Assembly: GCA_028292665.1 (NCBI GenBank)
Contig: JAQGLW010000016.1
Coordinates: 1 to 43,965, forward strand
DNA: 43,965 nt
Direction: 5' to 3'
DNA from: Herminiimonas sp.
GTDB taxonomy: Bacteria; Pseudomonadota; Gammaproteobacteria; Burkholderiales; Burkholderiaceae_D
The number at the start of each line of letters is the position of its first letter. Positions within the stretch are counted from its first letter, which is position 1. Below are positions 17,176 to 25,525 of this stretch, piece by piece. The notes under the pieces were generated by a model, which saw only the letters and a list, made by a program, of their open reading frames with translations, ran no database searches and was not told where the DNA came from. The position numbers and the translations under genes are program-made.

Positions 17176-17772
17176 GTGAAATCACCTTCCAGCCTCGAAT
17201 TCCTGACCGAAGCGTTGCGGCGTCTGCCCGGCGTCGGGCCGAAATCGGCCCAGCGCATGGCTTACCACCTGATGCAGCACGATCGCGAAGGCGCGGCATT
17301 GCTTGGACGCGCCATGTCGCAAGCGGTCGAGAAGATACGTCACTGCGCGATGTGCAATACGTTCACCGAGAACGAGGTATGTGAAACCTGCCTCGACCCG
17401 GAGCGCGATGCGAGCCTGCTGTGCGTGGTCGAGACGCCCGGCGATCAGTTGATGATCGAGCAGACGCTGACGTACAAGGGCCTGTACTTTGTTTTGATGG
17501 GGCGCTTGTCGCCGCTCGACGGCATCGGCCCCAAAGACATCCATCTTGAAAAGCTGATGGCGCGCGCCGCCGACGGCATCGTGGCGGAAGTGGTGCTTGC
17601 CACCAATTTCACCAATGAAGGCGAAGCCACGGCTCACTACATCAGCGAAACGCTGAAAGCGCGCGGTTTGAAGGTCAGCCGCCTTGCACGCGGCGTGCCG
17701 GTCGGCGGTGAACTGGAATACGTCGACGCGGGCACGATCGCGCGGGCAATGCTGGATCGGCGCGCAACATAG
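17176..17772 (+). CDS. recR: Recombination mediator RecR
   Basis: RecR with RecF/RecO loads RecA on SSB-coated gapped DNA. The 198-residue product shows the N-terminal helix-hairpin-helix [18 protein letters not shown] (16-33), the C4 zinc finger (Cys 57, 60, 69 and 72) and the Toprim domain with [14 protein letters not shown] and the conserved [12 protein letters not shown] and [16 protein letters not shown] blocks. The start is GTG at 17176, only five bases after the ybaB stop, which implies translational coupling in the dnaX-ybaB-recR operon. Confidence 0.96.
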   Translation: MKSPSSLEFLTEALRRLPGVGPKSAQRMAYHLMQHDREGAALLGRAMSQAVEKIRHCAMCNTFTENEVCETCLDPERDASLLCVVETPGDQLMIEQTLTYKGLYFVLMGRLSPLDGIGPKDIHLEKLMARAADGIVAEVVLATNFTNEGEATAHYISETLKARGLKVSRLARGVPVGGELEYVDAGTIARAMLDRRAT

Positions 17773-17826
17773 ACTTTTACAAGTCCGGTCCCGGTGCAAT
17801 AATGCAGTTTTCCTCCTGATCACCTC

Positions 17827-19071
17827 ATGCATACGAAAGCATCTGCAGGTCCATTGGCCGGCATCAAGGTACTTGAACTCGGCACGCTGATCGCCGGACC
17901 CTTCTGCTCGCGGATGCTGGCCGAATTCGGCGCCGATGTCATCAAGATCGAGTCGCCCGACGGCGGCGATCCGATCCGGCAATGGCGCGTGCTGAAAGAC
18001 GGCACATCGCTGTGGTGGTCGGTCCAGGCGCGCAACAAGAAAAGCGTGACGCTGAACATGAAAGACCCGCGCGGCCGGCAGATTGCGAAACGGCTCGCAT
18101 TGGATGCCGACGTCATCATTGAAAATTATCGCCCCGGCGTGCTGGAAAAATGGGACGTCGGTTATGAACAGCTGAAGGCGGAAAACCCGGCCACTATCAT
18201 GGTGCGGCTGTCCGGCTATGGCCAGACCGGCCCGATGAAAGACTTGCCGGGTTTCGGCGCGATCGGCGAATCGATGGGCGGCATGCGCTATGTGTCCGGT
18301 CATCCGGACCGGCCGCCGGTGCGCATCGGCATTTCGATCGGCGATTCGGTCGCGGCGCTGCATGGCGTGATCGGCGCGATGATGGCATTGCGCCATCGCG
18401 ACGTGACCGGCGGCCGCTGGAACGGCAAGACCGGCGCGCAATGCGTTGCAGGGCAGGGCCAGATGGTGGATGTGGCGTTGTATGAAGCCGTGTTCAACAT
18501 GATGGAGTCGCTGGTGCCCGAATACGACCATGCCGGTGTCGTGCGCGAGCGCACCGGCGGCGCGCTGCCGGGCATCGTACCGTCCAATACCTACACGACG
18601 CGGGACGGCGAGAACATCGTCATCGCAGGCAACGGCGATGCGATTTTCAGGCGTCTGATGCTGGCGATCGGACGCGACGATATGGCCGGCGATCCCGAGC
18701 TCGCCCGTAATGACGGCCGCGTGCCGCACACGGACCGGATCGACGGCGCGATTCAGGCATGGTGCAGCACGCAAGACATCGACAGTGCGCTGGCTGCGCT
18801 GAAAGCGGCGGATGTGCCGGTCAGCAAGATTTATTCCGTGCGCGACATGATGACCGATCCGCAGTTCCTGGCGCGCGGCATGTTCGAACAGCATGCGTTC
18901 AGCGACGGCACGCCGATCAAGCTGCCTGCCGTTACGCCCAAGCTTTCCGAGACGCCCGGCACGACCAGATGGCTCGGTCCGGCGCTGGGCGAGCACAACG
19001 ATGAAATTCTGCATGCGCTGGGGTATGATGATGCGCAGATCGCGCAGTTAAGACGCGACGGCGTGCTCTAG
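17827..19071 (+). CDS. CaiB/BaiF (family III) CoA-transferase
   Basis: The 414-residue product has the family III CoA-transferase fold: N-terminal [60 protein letters not shown], and the catalytic aspartate in [12 protein letters not shown]. These enzymes move CoA between carboxylic acids (formyl/oxalyl, succinyl, carnitine or glutarate types) through an aspartyl-CoA intermediate. The donor and acceptor here are not evident. It is followed after 170 bp by an ABC importer on the same strand, which could supply a carboxylate substrate; that link is inference. A 16-bp insert-like [10 protein letters not shown] segment precedes the active-site region. No decarboxylase partner (oxc-like) is present. 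Confidence 0.88.
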   Translation: [414 protein letters not shown]

Positions 19072-19240
19072 ATCCGTTTTGTAATTGATGTGACTGTGAT
19101 GTGACCGGCAAGAGCGCATTTTTCGCACGGCAGCTTTGGCTATTGCGAGGATTTGCGCCGGGCCTGGCGCAAATCCATTGCCTGCATCAGTCACGCCAAT
19201 CAGGCAGCAGACCTCTAAAAAACTCATCCGAGGAGGCAAT

Positions 19241-20278
19241 ATGAAAATCAATTGGAAACAATTTGCGATAGCGCTCGGCCTGTTCCTGCTGGGTTATTTC
19301 ACGTTCAACGGCAAGCTGTTTGCACAGACGCTCGAAAAACAGAAAGTTTCGATCGCTGTCGGCGGCAAAAATCTGCTTTATTACCTGCCGCTGACAATCG
19401 CGGAACAATTGGGGTATTTCAAGGATGAGGGGTTGCAGGTCGAGATCAGCGATTTCGCCGGCGGCGCCAAGGCGCTGCAGGCGCTGGTGGGCGGCAGCGC
19501 CGATGTGGTATCCGGCGCGTACGAGCATACCATCAACATGCAGGCCAAGGGACAGCCGATTACCGCATTCGTATTGCAGGCGCGCGCACCGCAAATCGTG
19601 TTCGGAGCGTCGACCAAGACCATGCCCAACTACAAATCCATCGCGGATTTGAAAGGCAAGAAAATCGGCGTGACCGCACCCGGTTCTTCCACCAACATGA
19701 TGGCGAATTTCGTACTCGCAAAGGGCGGCCTGAAACCGACGGACGTCTCCTTCATCGGAGTCGGCACCGCAGCCGGCGCATTGTCCGCATTGCGCAGCGG
19801 CCAGATCGATGCGATCTCCAATCTCGACCCGGTGATCACCATGCTGCAGCAAAAGAACGAGATCAAGGTGATTGCCGACACACGTACGCTGAAGGACACC
19901 GTTGCCGTGTTCGGCGGCCCGATGCCGGCCGCCACTTTGTATGCATCGGATGCCTTCCTGAAAAAAAATCCGAACACTTCGCAGGCGCTGGCCAATGCGA
20001 TGGTGCGCGCCTTGAAGTGGATTCAGAAGGCCGGTCCTTCCGACATCATCAAGGTGGTGCCGGAAAGTTATCAGCTTGGCGACCGCGCCTTGTATCTCGA
20101 TGCATTCAGGAACGTGCGTGAAGCGATTTCACCGGATGGTTATTTCCCAGAAGCGGGACCGAAGACGGCATTGAAGGCATTGCAGGCATTCGAACCGGAT
20201 CTGGCAGGCAAGAGCATCGACCTGTCCAGGACTTACACGAATGAGCTGGTGAAGAAGGCGAACGCGAAATATAAATGA
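19241..20278 (+). CDS. ABC transporter substrate-binding protein (NitT/TauT, NMT1-like)
   Basis: The 345-residue precursor starts at ATG 19241 after a strong AGGAGG. It has a basic N-terminus, a hydrophobic segment (about 9-21) and a probable signal peptidase I site near LFA-QT (28-29). The mature protein follows the NrtA/SsuA/TauA/ThiY pattern: YYLPLTIAEQLGYFKDEGLQVE, then GGAKALQALVGGSADVVSGAYEH, DLKGKKIGVTAPGSSTNMM and SGQIDAISNLDPV. It would deliver a small anionic or heteroaromatic substrate to the permease and ATPase encoded just downstream. The family includes taurine, sulfonate, nitrate, aromatic and pyrimidine-precursor transporters, so the ligand is left open. Confidence 0.9.
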   Translation: MKINWKQFAIALGLFLLGYFTFNGKLFAQTLEKQKVSIAVGGKNLLYYLPLTIAEQLGYFKDEGLQVEISDFAGGAKALQALVGGSADVVSGAYEHTINMQAKGQPITAFVLQARAPQIVFGASTKTMPNYKSIADLKGKKIGVTAPGSSTNMMANFVLAKGGLKPTDVSFIGVGTAAGALSALRSGQIDAISNLDPVITMLQQKNEIKVIADTRTLKDTVAVFGGPMPAATLYASDAFLKKNPNTSQALANAMVRALKWIQKAGPSDIIKVVPESYQLGDRALYLDAFRNVREAISPDGYFPEAGPKTALKALQAFEPDLAGKSIDLSRTYTNELVKKANAKYK

Positions 20279-21084
20279 CGCCCGCGCTCTGCCTGGACAA
20301 CATCAGTTGCACCTTTGTCTCGAAGGATGACCGGTCGCAGCGCTACACGGCGGTTGCAGATACGACGTTGTCGATCGGCGCCGGCGAATTCGTGTCCGTG
20401 GTCGGACCGACCGGTTGCGGCAAATCGACTTTGCTGAATGTCGGCGCCGGTTTGCTCGAACCGTCATCGGGCAGCGTCAAGGTATTCGGCGAAGAACTCG
20501 GCGGCATCAATCGGCGCGCCGGCTACATGTTTCAGGCAGAGGCGCTGATGCCATGGCGCAGTGCGCTGCAGAACGTCATCGCAGGCCTGCAATTTCGCGG
20601 CATCGACGATGCGCAGGCACGCAAGCTTGGCGGTGAATGGCTGGCCCGGGTCGGATTGCAGGGATTCGGCGACCGCTATCCGCATCAGTTGTCGGGCGGC
20701 ATGCGCAAGCGCGTCGCGTTGGCGCAGACACTGATTCTCGATCCCGATATCATCCTGATGGACGAGCCGTTTTCGGCGCTCGATATCCAGACCCGGCAGC
20801 TGATGGAAAACGAGGTGCTGGAATTATGGAGCGCGAAGAAGAAAGCGGTGCTCTTCATCACGCATGATCTGGATGAAGCGATTGCAATGTCGGACCGCGT
20901 AGTGGTGTTGTCGGCCGGCCCTGCGACCCGTCCGATCGGCGAATTCGTGATTGACCTGCCGCGTCCGCGCGATGTGGCCGAAATCAGGATGGACCCGCGG
21001 TTTGTCGAGCTGCATGCGCAGATATGGGCAGTGCTGCGCGACGAGGTGCTGAAGGGATATCAACAACAGAAGGTGCGTGCATAG
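20275..21084 (+). CDS. ABC transporter ATP-binding protein (NitT/TauT type)
   Basis: The 269-residue ATPase carries Walker A GPTGCGKS (44-51), the Q-loop in FQAEALMPWRSALQNV, signature LSGGMRKRVALAQ (from about 139), Walker B ILMDEPFSALD and the switch His in FITHDLDEAI. The signature reads LSGGM rather than LSGGQ, which is common in this subfamily. Its ATG overlaps the stop of the binding-protein gene by the tetranucleotide ATGA, indicating translational coupling. The permease gene follows after 53 bp that include a 15-codon mini-ORF. Confidence 0.93.
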   Translation: MTPALCLDNISCTFVSKDDRSQRYTAVADTTLSIGAGEFVSVVGPTGCGKSTLLNVGAGLLEPSSGSVKVFGEELGGINRRAGYMFQAEALMPWRSALQNVIAGLQFRGIDDAQARKLGGEWLARVGLQGFGDRYPHQLSGGMRKRVALAQTLILDPDIILMDEPFSALDIQTRQLMENEVLELWSAKKKAVLFITHDLDEAIAMSDRVVVLSAGPATRPIGEFVIDLPRPRDVAEIRMDPRFVELHAQIWAVLRDEVLKGYQQQKVRA

Positions 21085-21087
21085 ACC

Positions 21088-21135
21088 ATGAAACAGCCCT
21101 CTCCCGCGATGAATGCTCTTGAACCCGCGGACTAG
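21088..21135 (+). other. 15-codon mini-ORF between ATPase and permease genes
   Basis: An ATG three bases after the ATPase stop opens a 15-codon frame (MKQPSPAMNALEPAD) that ends with TAG two bases before the permease ATG at 21138. It may act as a coupling ORF carrying ribosomes to the permease start, which lacks a clear Shine-Dalgarno sequence. It may also be chance. Confidence 0.3.
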
Positions 21136-21137
21136 CG

Positions 21138-21989
21138 ATGTGGAACGCCATCAAGCCCAATCACAAGAATCTGCGCATCTGGCAGATATTCGTGCTGATC
21201 GTTTTCTTCGCGATCTGGCATCTCGCGACCCGCAATCCGCAGACCGCGTTTTTCTTCGGCGAACCGATCAAGGTGCTTGTCCGCATCTGGCAATGGTTCA
21301 CCGTCGGCAGCGGCAACCTGGAAGTCGGCTTCGGCGATGCAACCTGGTTCACGTTGCGCTTTCCGGCCGAAATTTATTCGCATCTGCTGGTGACGCTGAC
21401 CGAAACCCTGCTCGCGTTCGTTATCGGCACCTCGCTCGGGCTCGGCATCGGATTGTGGCTGGCGCTTTCTCCGCTGGCTTCCGAAATCCTGGACCCCTAC
21501 ATCAAGGCCGCCAATTCGATGCCGCGCGTGATCCTGGCGCCGATTTTCGCGATGTGGTTCGGCCTGGGCATCTGGTCCAAGGTCGCCCTTGCAGTCACGC
21601 TGGTGTTTTTCATCGTGTTTTTCAACGTCTATCAGGGCGTCCGGGAAGTCAGCCCGATCGTGCTGGCAAACGCAAAAATGCTGGGTGCGAACGGTCGCCA
21701 GTTGCTGCGTACGGTTTATCTGCCGTCGGCGACGTCGTGGGTTTTTTCCAGTCTGCATACTTCGGTCGGTCTCGCGTTCGTCGGCGCGATCGTCGGCGAA
21801 TACCTGGGATCGGCGCGCGGCGTCGGCTACCTGATTTTGCAGGCCGAGGGCACCTTCGACATCAATACCGTGTTCGCGGGGATTCTCGTATTGACCGCTT
21901 TTGCACTGGTGCTCGATACCCTGGTCGGCATGATCGAAAAACGCTTGATGAAGTGGCAGCCCAAATCGGGCGAGACGGAAAAAATGTGA
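21138..21989 (+). CDS. ABC transporter permease (NitT/TauT type)
   Basis: The 283-residue inner-membrane protein has about six hydrophobic helices. The EAA-type loop that contacts the ATPase is visible as YQGVREVSPIVLANAKMLGANGRQLLRTVYLPSA, and the preceding PRVILAPIFAMWFGLGIWSKVAL and following GLAFVGAIVGEYLGSARGVGYLI segments are typical of SsuC/TauC/NrtB permeases. It completes a three-gene importer. The gene ends 15 bp before the convergent tal gene. The overlapping 330-codon open frame in another plus-strand phase (21113-22105) is a GC-driven shadow. Confidence 0.93.
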   Translation: MWNAIKPNHKNLRIWQIFVLIVFFAIWHLATRNPQTAFFFGEPIKVLVRIWQWFTVGSGNLEVGFGDATWFTLRFPAEIYSHLLVTLTETLLAFVIGTSLGLGIGLWLALSPLASEILDPYIKAANSMPRVILAPIFAMWFGLGIWSKVALAVTLVFFIVFFNVYQGVREVSPIVLANAKMLGANGRQLLRTVYLPSATSWVFSSLHTSVGLAFVGAIVGEYLGSARGVGYLILQAEGTFDINTVFAGILVLTAFALVLDTLVGMIEKRLMKWQPKSGETEKM

Positions 21990-22004
21990 ATCCGTTGCGG
22001 CAAG

Positions 22005-22940
22005 TCAGCGCAGCGCGTCGATCAGCTTGTCCAGCTTCGCCGAGTCGGCGCAGAACAGGCGAATGCCCTCGGACAGCTTTTCGGTCGCCATCGCGTCCTC
22101 ATTGAGCATCATGCGGAATGTTTTTTCATCCAGCGTCAATTTTTGCAGATCGGCCGATTGCGCGGCTTCCATGCTCAGCTTGCGGCTGACGGGCGCATCG
22201 CTCCCGGCCAGTTTCTGCAACAGCTCCGGGCTGATCGTCAGCAGATCGCAGCCGGCGAGTTCGACGATCTGCGAAGTGTTGCGGAAACTCGCTCCCATCA
22301 CTTCGGTCTTGTAGTTGAATTTCCTGTAATAGGAATAGATGCGTTTCACCGACTGCACGCCGGGATCGTCCGCGCCGCTGTACTCCTGTCCGGTCGCTTT
22401 CCTGTACCAATCGTAGATGCGGCCGACGAAAGGGGATATCAGCTGCGCACCGGCATCGGCGCACGCCGCTGCTTGCGGCAATGCGAACAGCAAGGTCATA
22501 TTGCAGCGGATGCCTTCCTTTTCAAGCGCTTCCGCGGCGCGAATGCCTTCCCAGGTCGATGCGATCTTGATCAGCACGCGCTCGCGCGGGATGCCGGCGG
22601 CCTCGTAGAGACCGATCAGCGTACGGCCTTTTGCAATCGTGCCTTGCGTATCGAACGACAGGCGCGCATCGGTTTCGGTTGAGACGCGGCCGGGGATGAT
22701 GTCGAGGATTCTCCGGCCGAAAGCGACCAGCAATTGATCGGCGATGTCGGCCATGGATTTGCCGCCGTGGTCGCGCACCGCTTTTTCGAGAAGCGGTTTG
22801 TACTCTTCTTTCTGGACTGCCTTCAGGATCAGCGACGGATTGGTGGTTGCATCGCGCGGCGCGAATGCCTTCATGGACTGGAAATCGCCGGTATCGGCGA
22901 CGATGGTGGTGTATTGCTTGAGCTGTTCGAGTTGATTCAT
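22005..22940 (-). CDS. tal: Transaldolase
   Basis: Transaldolase transfers a dihydroxyacetone unit between sedoheptulose 7-phosphate and glyceraldehyde 3-phosphate in the non-oxidative pentose phosphate pathway. The 311-residue product is of the classical TalB length, with [12 protein letters not shown] near the N-terminus, the Schiff-base lysine in [10 protein letters not shown] (Lys125), and [32 protein letters not shown]. It is the last gene of an apparent minus-strand unit pgi-zwf-hexR-tal, 114 bp after hexR, and converges with the ABC permease gene. Confidence 0.96.
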   Translation of the reverse strand: MNQLEQLKQYTTIVADTGDFQSMKAFAPRDATTNPSLILKAVQKEEYKPLLEKAVRDHGGKSMADIADQLLVAFGRRILDIIPGRVSTETDARLSFDTQGTIAKGRTLIGLYEAAGIPRERVLIKIASTWEGIRAAEALEKEGIRCNMTLLFALPQAAACADAGAQLISPFVGRIYDWYRKATGQEYSGADDPGVQSVKRIYSYYRKFNYKTEVMGASFRNTSQIVELAGCDLLTISPELLQKLAGSDAPVSRKLSMEAAQSADLQKLTLDEKTFRMMLNEDAMATEKLSEGIRLFCADSAKLDKLIDALR

Positions 22941-23054
22941 GGCGATGGATATGAATGCGGTTAACGCGTCAGGATAATGGGGTCTATTGTACGCAACCCG
23001 CGTGTTTTTCGATTATGCCAGGTCAACGACGGAGCAATTGCCATGCGACATTTC

Positions 23055-23930
23055 TCAGCGCCTGGCATTTTGCGGCATCTGCAGAAAGGAGTCGAATTGC
23101 ATGTCCAATTTTTGAAGCGCCTTTTGCGCGCTTTGCATTTTTCTGCGGAATTCCGGCCCGCGCTTCAACGCCAGGCCGACGGCCAGGATGTCGATCACCA
23201 CAAGGTGCGCCAGGCGTGCCGAAATCGGGGTGTAAGGGTCGGCGTCGAAACGCAAGTCGATCGGCACCAGGACGGTGGCCAATTCCGCCAGCGGCGTGCC
23301 GCTCGGCGTCAGAGCGACGACATCGGCGCCGGCCCTGCGCGCGAGTTGAACGCTGCGCAACAGGAGAGGGCTGCTGCCGCGCTGCGAGATGGCGACGACG
23401 ACATCGCCCTTTTGCAGCAGCGCGGCGGAGATGCTGTGGATGTGGGGATCGGTGTATGCAACCGTCGGGATGCCGGAACGGAAAAACTTGTGCTGCGCAT
23501 CGGTCGCGACGATGCCGGAAGTGCCTTGGCCGTAGAATTCGATCTTGTTGGCGCGCGCAAGCAGGTCCAGTGTGCGCTGGATCGCATCGGGGTCGAGATT
23601 ATTGCGCAGATCGAGCAGCGTATTGATGGAACGGCTGCAGATCTTGCTGACAAGGTCGATTGCGAGGTCATCCTGCAGCGGCGACTCGTCCGTGCCGGGC
23701 GGCGCCACCGCCAGGCCCTGCGCCAGCTTCAGCTTGAACTCGTGCCAGCCGTCATAACCGATCGCCCGGCAAAAGCGCACCACGGTCGGCTCGGATACCT
23801 GCGCGTTTTTCGCCAGAGAAGTAATGTTTTCAGAAATGGTCAGTTCGGGATTTTCCAGTACCGCGAGCGCGACTTTTTTTTCCGACTTCGACAGCGAGTC
23901 GAGTTGGGTGCGGATCGAATCGAGCAGCAT
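23055..23930 (-). CDS. hexR: HexR-like RpiR-family regulator of glucose metabolism
   Basis: The 291-residue protein has an N-terminal RpiR-type helix-turn-helix (about 1-77, with SLAKNAQVSEPTVVRFCRAIGYDGWHEFK) and a C-terminal SIS sugar-phosphate domain (about 125-260). HexR represses zwf, edd, eda and related genes and is released by 2-keto-3-deoxy-6-phosphogluconate, the intermediate between Edd and Eda. Its place 12 bp after zwf within the pgi-zwf-hexR-tal unit, opposite edd-eda, supports the assignment. Two HexR-like 15-mers lie in the pgi-edd gap. The SIS loop reads ISQRGSSP where HexR proteins I know have ISHTGRT, so the ligand pocket may differ. Confidence 0.88.
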   Translation of the reverse strand: MLLDSIRTQLDSLSKSEKKVALAVLENPELTISENITSLAKNAQVSEPTVVRFCRAIGYDGWHEFKLKLAQGLAVAPPGTDESPLQDDLAIDLVSKICSRSINTLLDLRNNLDPDAIQRTLDLLARANKIEFYGQGTSGIVATDAQHKFFRSGIPTVAYTDPHIHSISAALLQKGDVVVAISQRGSSPLLLRSVQLARRAGADVVALTPSGTPLAELATVLVPIDLRFDADPYTPISARLAHLVVIDILAVGLALKRGPEFRRKMQSAQKALQKLDMQFDSFLQMPQNARR

Positions 23931-23942
23931 TGGCGGTCTGCC

Positions 23943-25415
23943 TTAAACTTCCGGCAGCGCTTCTTCGCGCCATTGCAGCCCGTCGCGTCCGATCAATGCG
24001 CTGGCGGCGGCCGGACCCCAGGTGCCGGCTGTATACGGGATCGGCGCGTTTTCTTCCTGCTCCCAGAAATCGATGATCGGTTCCACCCATTCCCATGCCG
24101 CTTCCAGTTCATCGCTGCGCATGAACAGCGTCAGCTGACCGCGCAATACATCCATCAGCAGGCGCTCGTAAGCATCCATGCGCGGCGTCTTGAATGTTTC
24201 GCGGAAATCCAGTTCCAGATCGACCGGCTTCAGGCGCATGCCGTCGCCCGGCGTTTTTGCCATCAGGTTGAGGTGCAATCCTTCGTCCGGTTGCAAACGG
24301 ATCACCAGGGAGTTCGGCTGGAAGGTGCCGACCGGCTGCGCGAAAATCGAATGCGGCAGCGACTTGAAACGGACCACGATTTCCGCCAGCTGATCGGCCA
24401 TGCGTTTGCCGGTACGCAAATAAAACGGCACGCCGGCCCAGCGCCAGGTATCGATCTCGGCTTTGACCGCGACGAAGGTTTCGGTGCGGGATTGCGGATT
24501 GGCGTCGGGCTCGTTGCGGTAGCTCGGCACCGCGACGCCGTCGACGTGTCCCGAGCGGTACTGGCCGCGTATTACATTTTGTGCGAGCATGGTCGGCGTA
24601 AAGCGTTTCAGCGAGCGCAGCACCTTCAGTTTTTCATCGCGCACCGCATCGGGTGTGACCGACACAGGCGGTTCCATCGCGACGATGCATAGCAATTGCA
24701 GCAAATGATTTTGCAGCATGTCGCGCAATGCGCCGGACGTCTCGTAATAACCCATGCGGTTGCCGACGCCGAGTTCTTCGGCGATCGTGATCTGCACGTC
24801 GGAAATCCATTCGCGCCGCCACAGCGGTTCGAACAGTACGTTGCCGAAACGCAGCGCCAGCAGATTCTGTACCGCTTCCTTTCCCAGATAATGATCGATC
24901 CGGAAAATCTGCGATTCGGAAAACACGCGGCCGACTTCCGCATTGATTCGCTTGGCGCTTTCCAGGTCGCGTCCAAGCGGCTTCTCCAGCACCACGCGCG
25001 AATTCGGCGAGGCCAGGCCGCATGCCGCGAGGTTATGGCAGATCGTTGCAAACAGGCTGGGCGGCGTCGCCAGATAGAACACGCGAGTGATATCCGTGCC
25101 GGTGCGCACTGCATCTACCAGCGCCTGATAAGTGCCTGCGTCGCTCGCATCCAGCGCGACATACAGGAAGCGCGCGCAAAAGGCATCCCATGAGGCCTGC
25201 GTGAGCGATTCGGGCGGAATATGCGGCTTGGCATTTTCGTTGACCGCATTCAGAAAATCCTGCAGGCTCCAGTCGTGCCGTCCTATGCATATTATCCGCG
25301 CGGAACGCGGCAAACCCTTGGTGCGGTCCAGCGCATACAGCGCGGGCAGCAGCTTGCGCATCGCCAAATCGCCGCTGCCGCCGAACAACACCATGTCGAA
25401 ATCGGTAAGTGCCAT
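23943..25415 (-). CDS. zwf: Glucose-6-phosphate 1-dehydrogenase
   Basis: The enzyme oxidises glucose 6-phosphate to 6-phosphogluconolactone with NAD(P)+, the entry to both the Entner-Doudoroff and oxidative pentose phosphate routes. The 490-residue product has the dinucleotide fingerprint FGGSGDLAMRKLLPALY (11-27), EKPLGRD (144-150), the catalytic RIDHYLGKE (172-180) and the RTGKRM substrate loop. The fingerprint reads GGSGDLAMRK rather than the commoner GASGDLT-RK. It lies between pgi (110 bp upstream) and hexR (12 bp downstream). No 6-phosphogluconolactonase gene is next to it, although pgl is often there in other proteobacteria. Confidence 0.96.
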   Translation of the reverse strand: MALTDFDMVLFGGSGDLAMRKLLPALYALDRTKGLPRSARIICIGRHDWSLQDFLNAVNENAKPHIPPESLTQASWDAFCARFLYVALDASDAGTYQALVDAVRTGTDITRVFYLATPPSLFATICHNLAACGLASPNSRVVLEKPLGRDLESAKRINAEVGRVFSESQIFRIDHYLGKEAVQNLLALRFGNVLFEPLWRREWISDVQITIAEELGVGNRMGYYETSGALRDMLQNHLLQLLCIVAMEPPVSVTPDAVRDEKLKVLRSLKRFTPTMLAQNVIRGQYRSGHVDGVAVPSYRNEPDANPQSRTETFVAVKAEIDTWRWAGVPFYLRTGKRMADQLAEIVVRFKSLPHSIFAQPVGTFQPNSLVIRLQPDEGLHLNLMAKTPGDGMRLKPVDLELDFRETFKTPRMDAYERLLMDVLRGQLTLFMRSDELEAAWEWVEPIIDFWEQEENAPIPYTAGTWGPAAASALIGRDGLQWREEALPEV

Positions 25416-25525
25416 GAAAAAATTATTTCCGTTGATGATGCAGCAATTGCGTTATTTGACAGACGGCCGAGAAAATTTTCCCCGGACTGACAAGGAGTTG
25501 GTATCCCTCATCCCGTCGTTCTATT

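Noticed and set aside
17182-19014. A 610-codon minus-strand open frame across recR and the CoA-transferase
   Set aside because: It spans two well-supported plus-strand genes and their gap, and its composition is that of an antisense shadow.
21113-22105. A 330-codon plus-strand frame overlapping the ABC permease in another phase
   Set aside because: It is Arg-rich and lacks hydrophobic segments. The permease frame has clear membrane helices and family motifs.
22977-24692. A 571-codon plus-strand open frame across hexR and zwf
   Set aside because: It is antisense to two conserved genes, with His/Arg/Gln-rich sequence and no domain.
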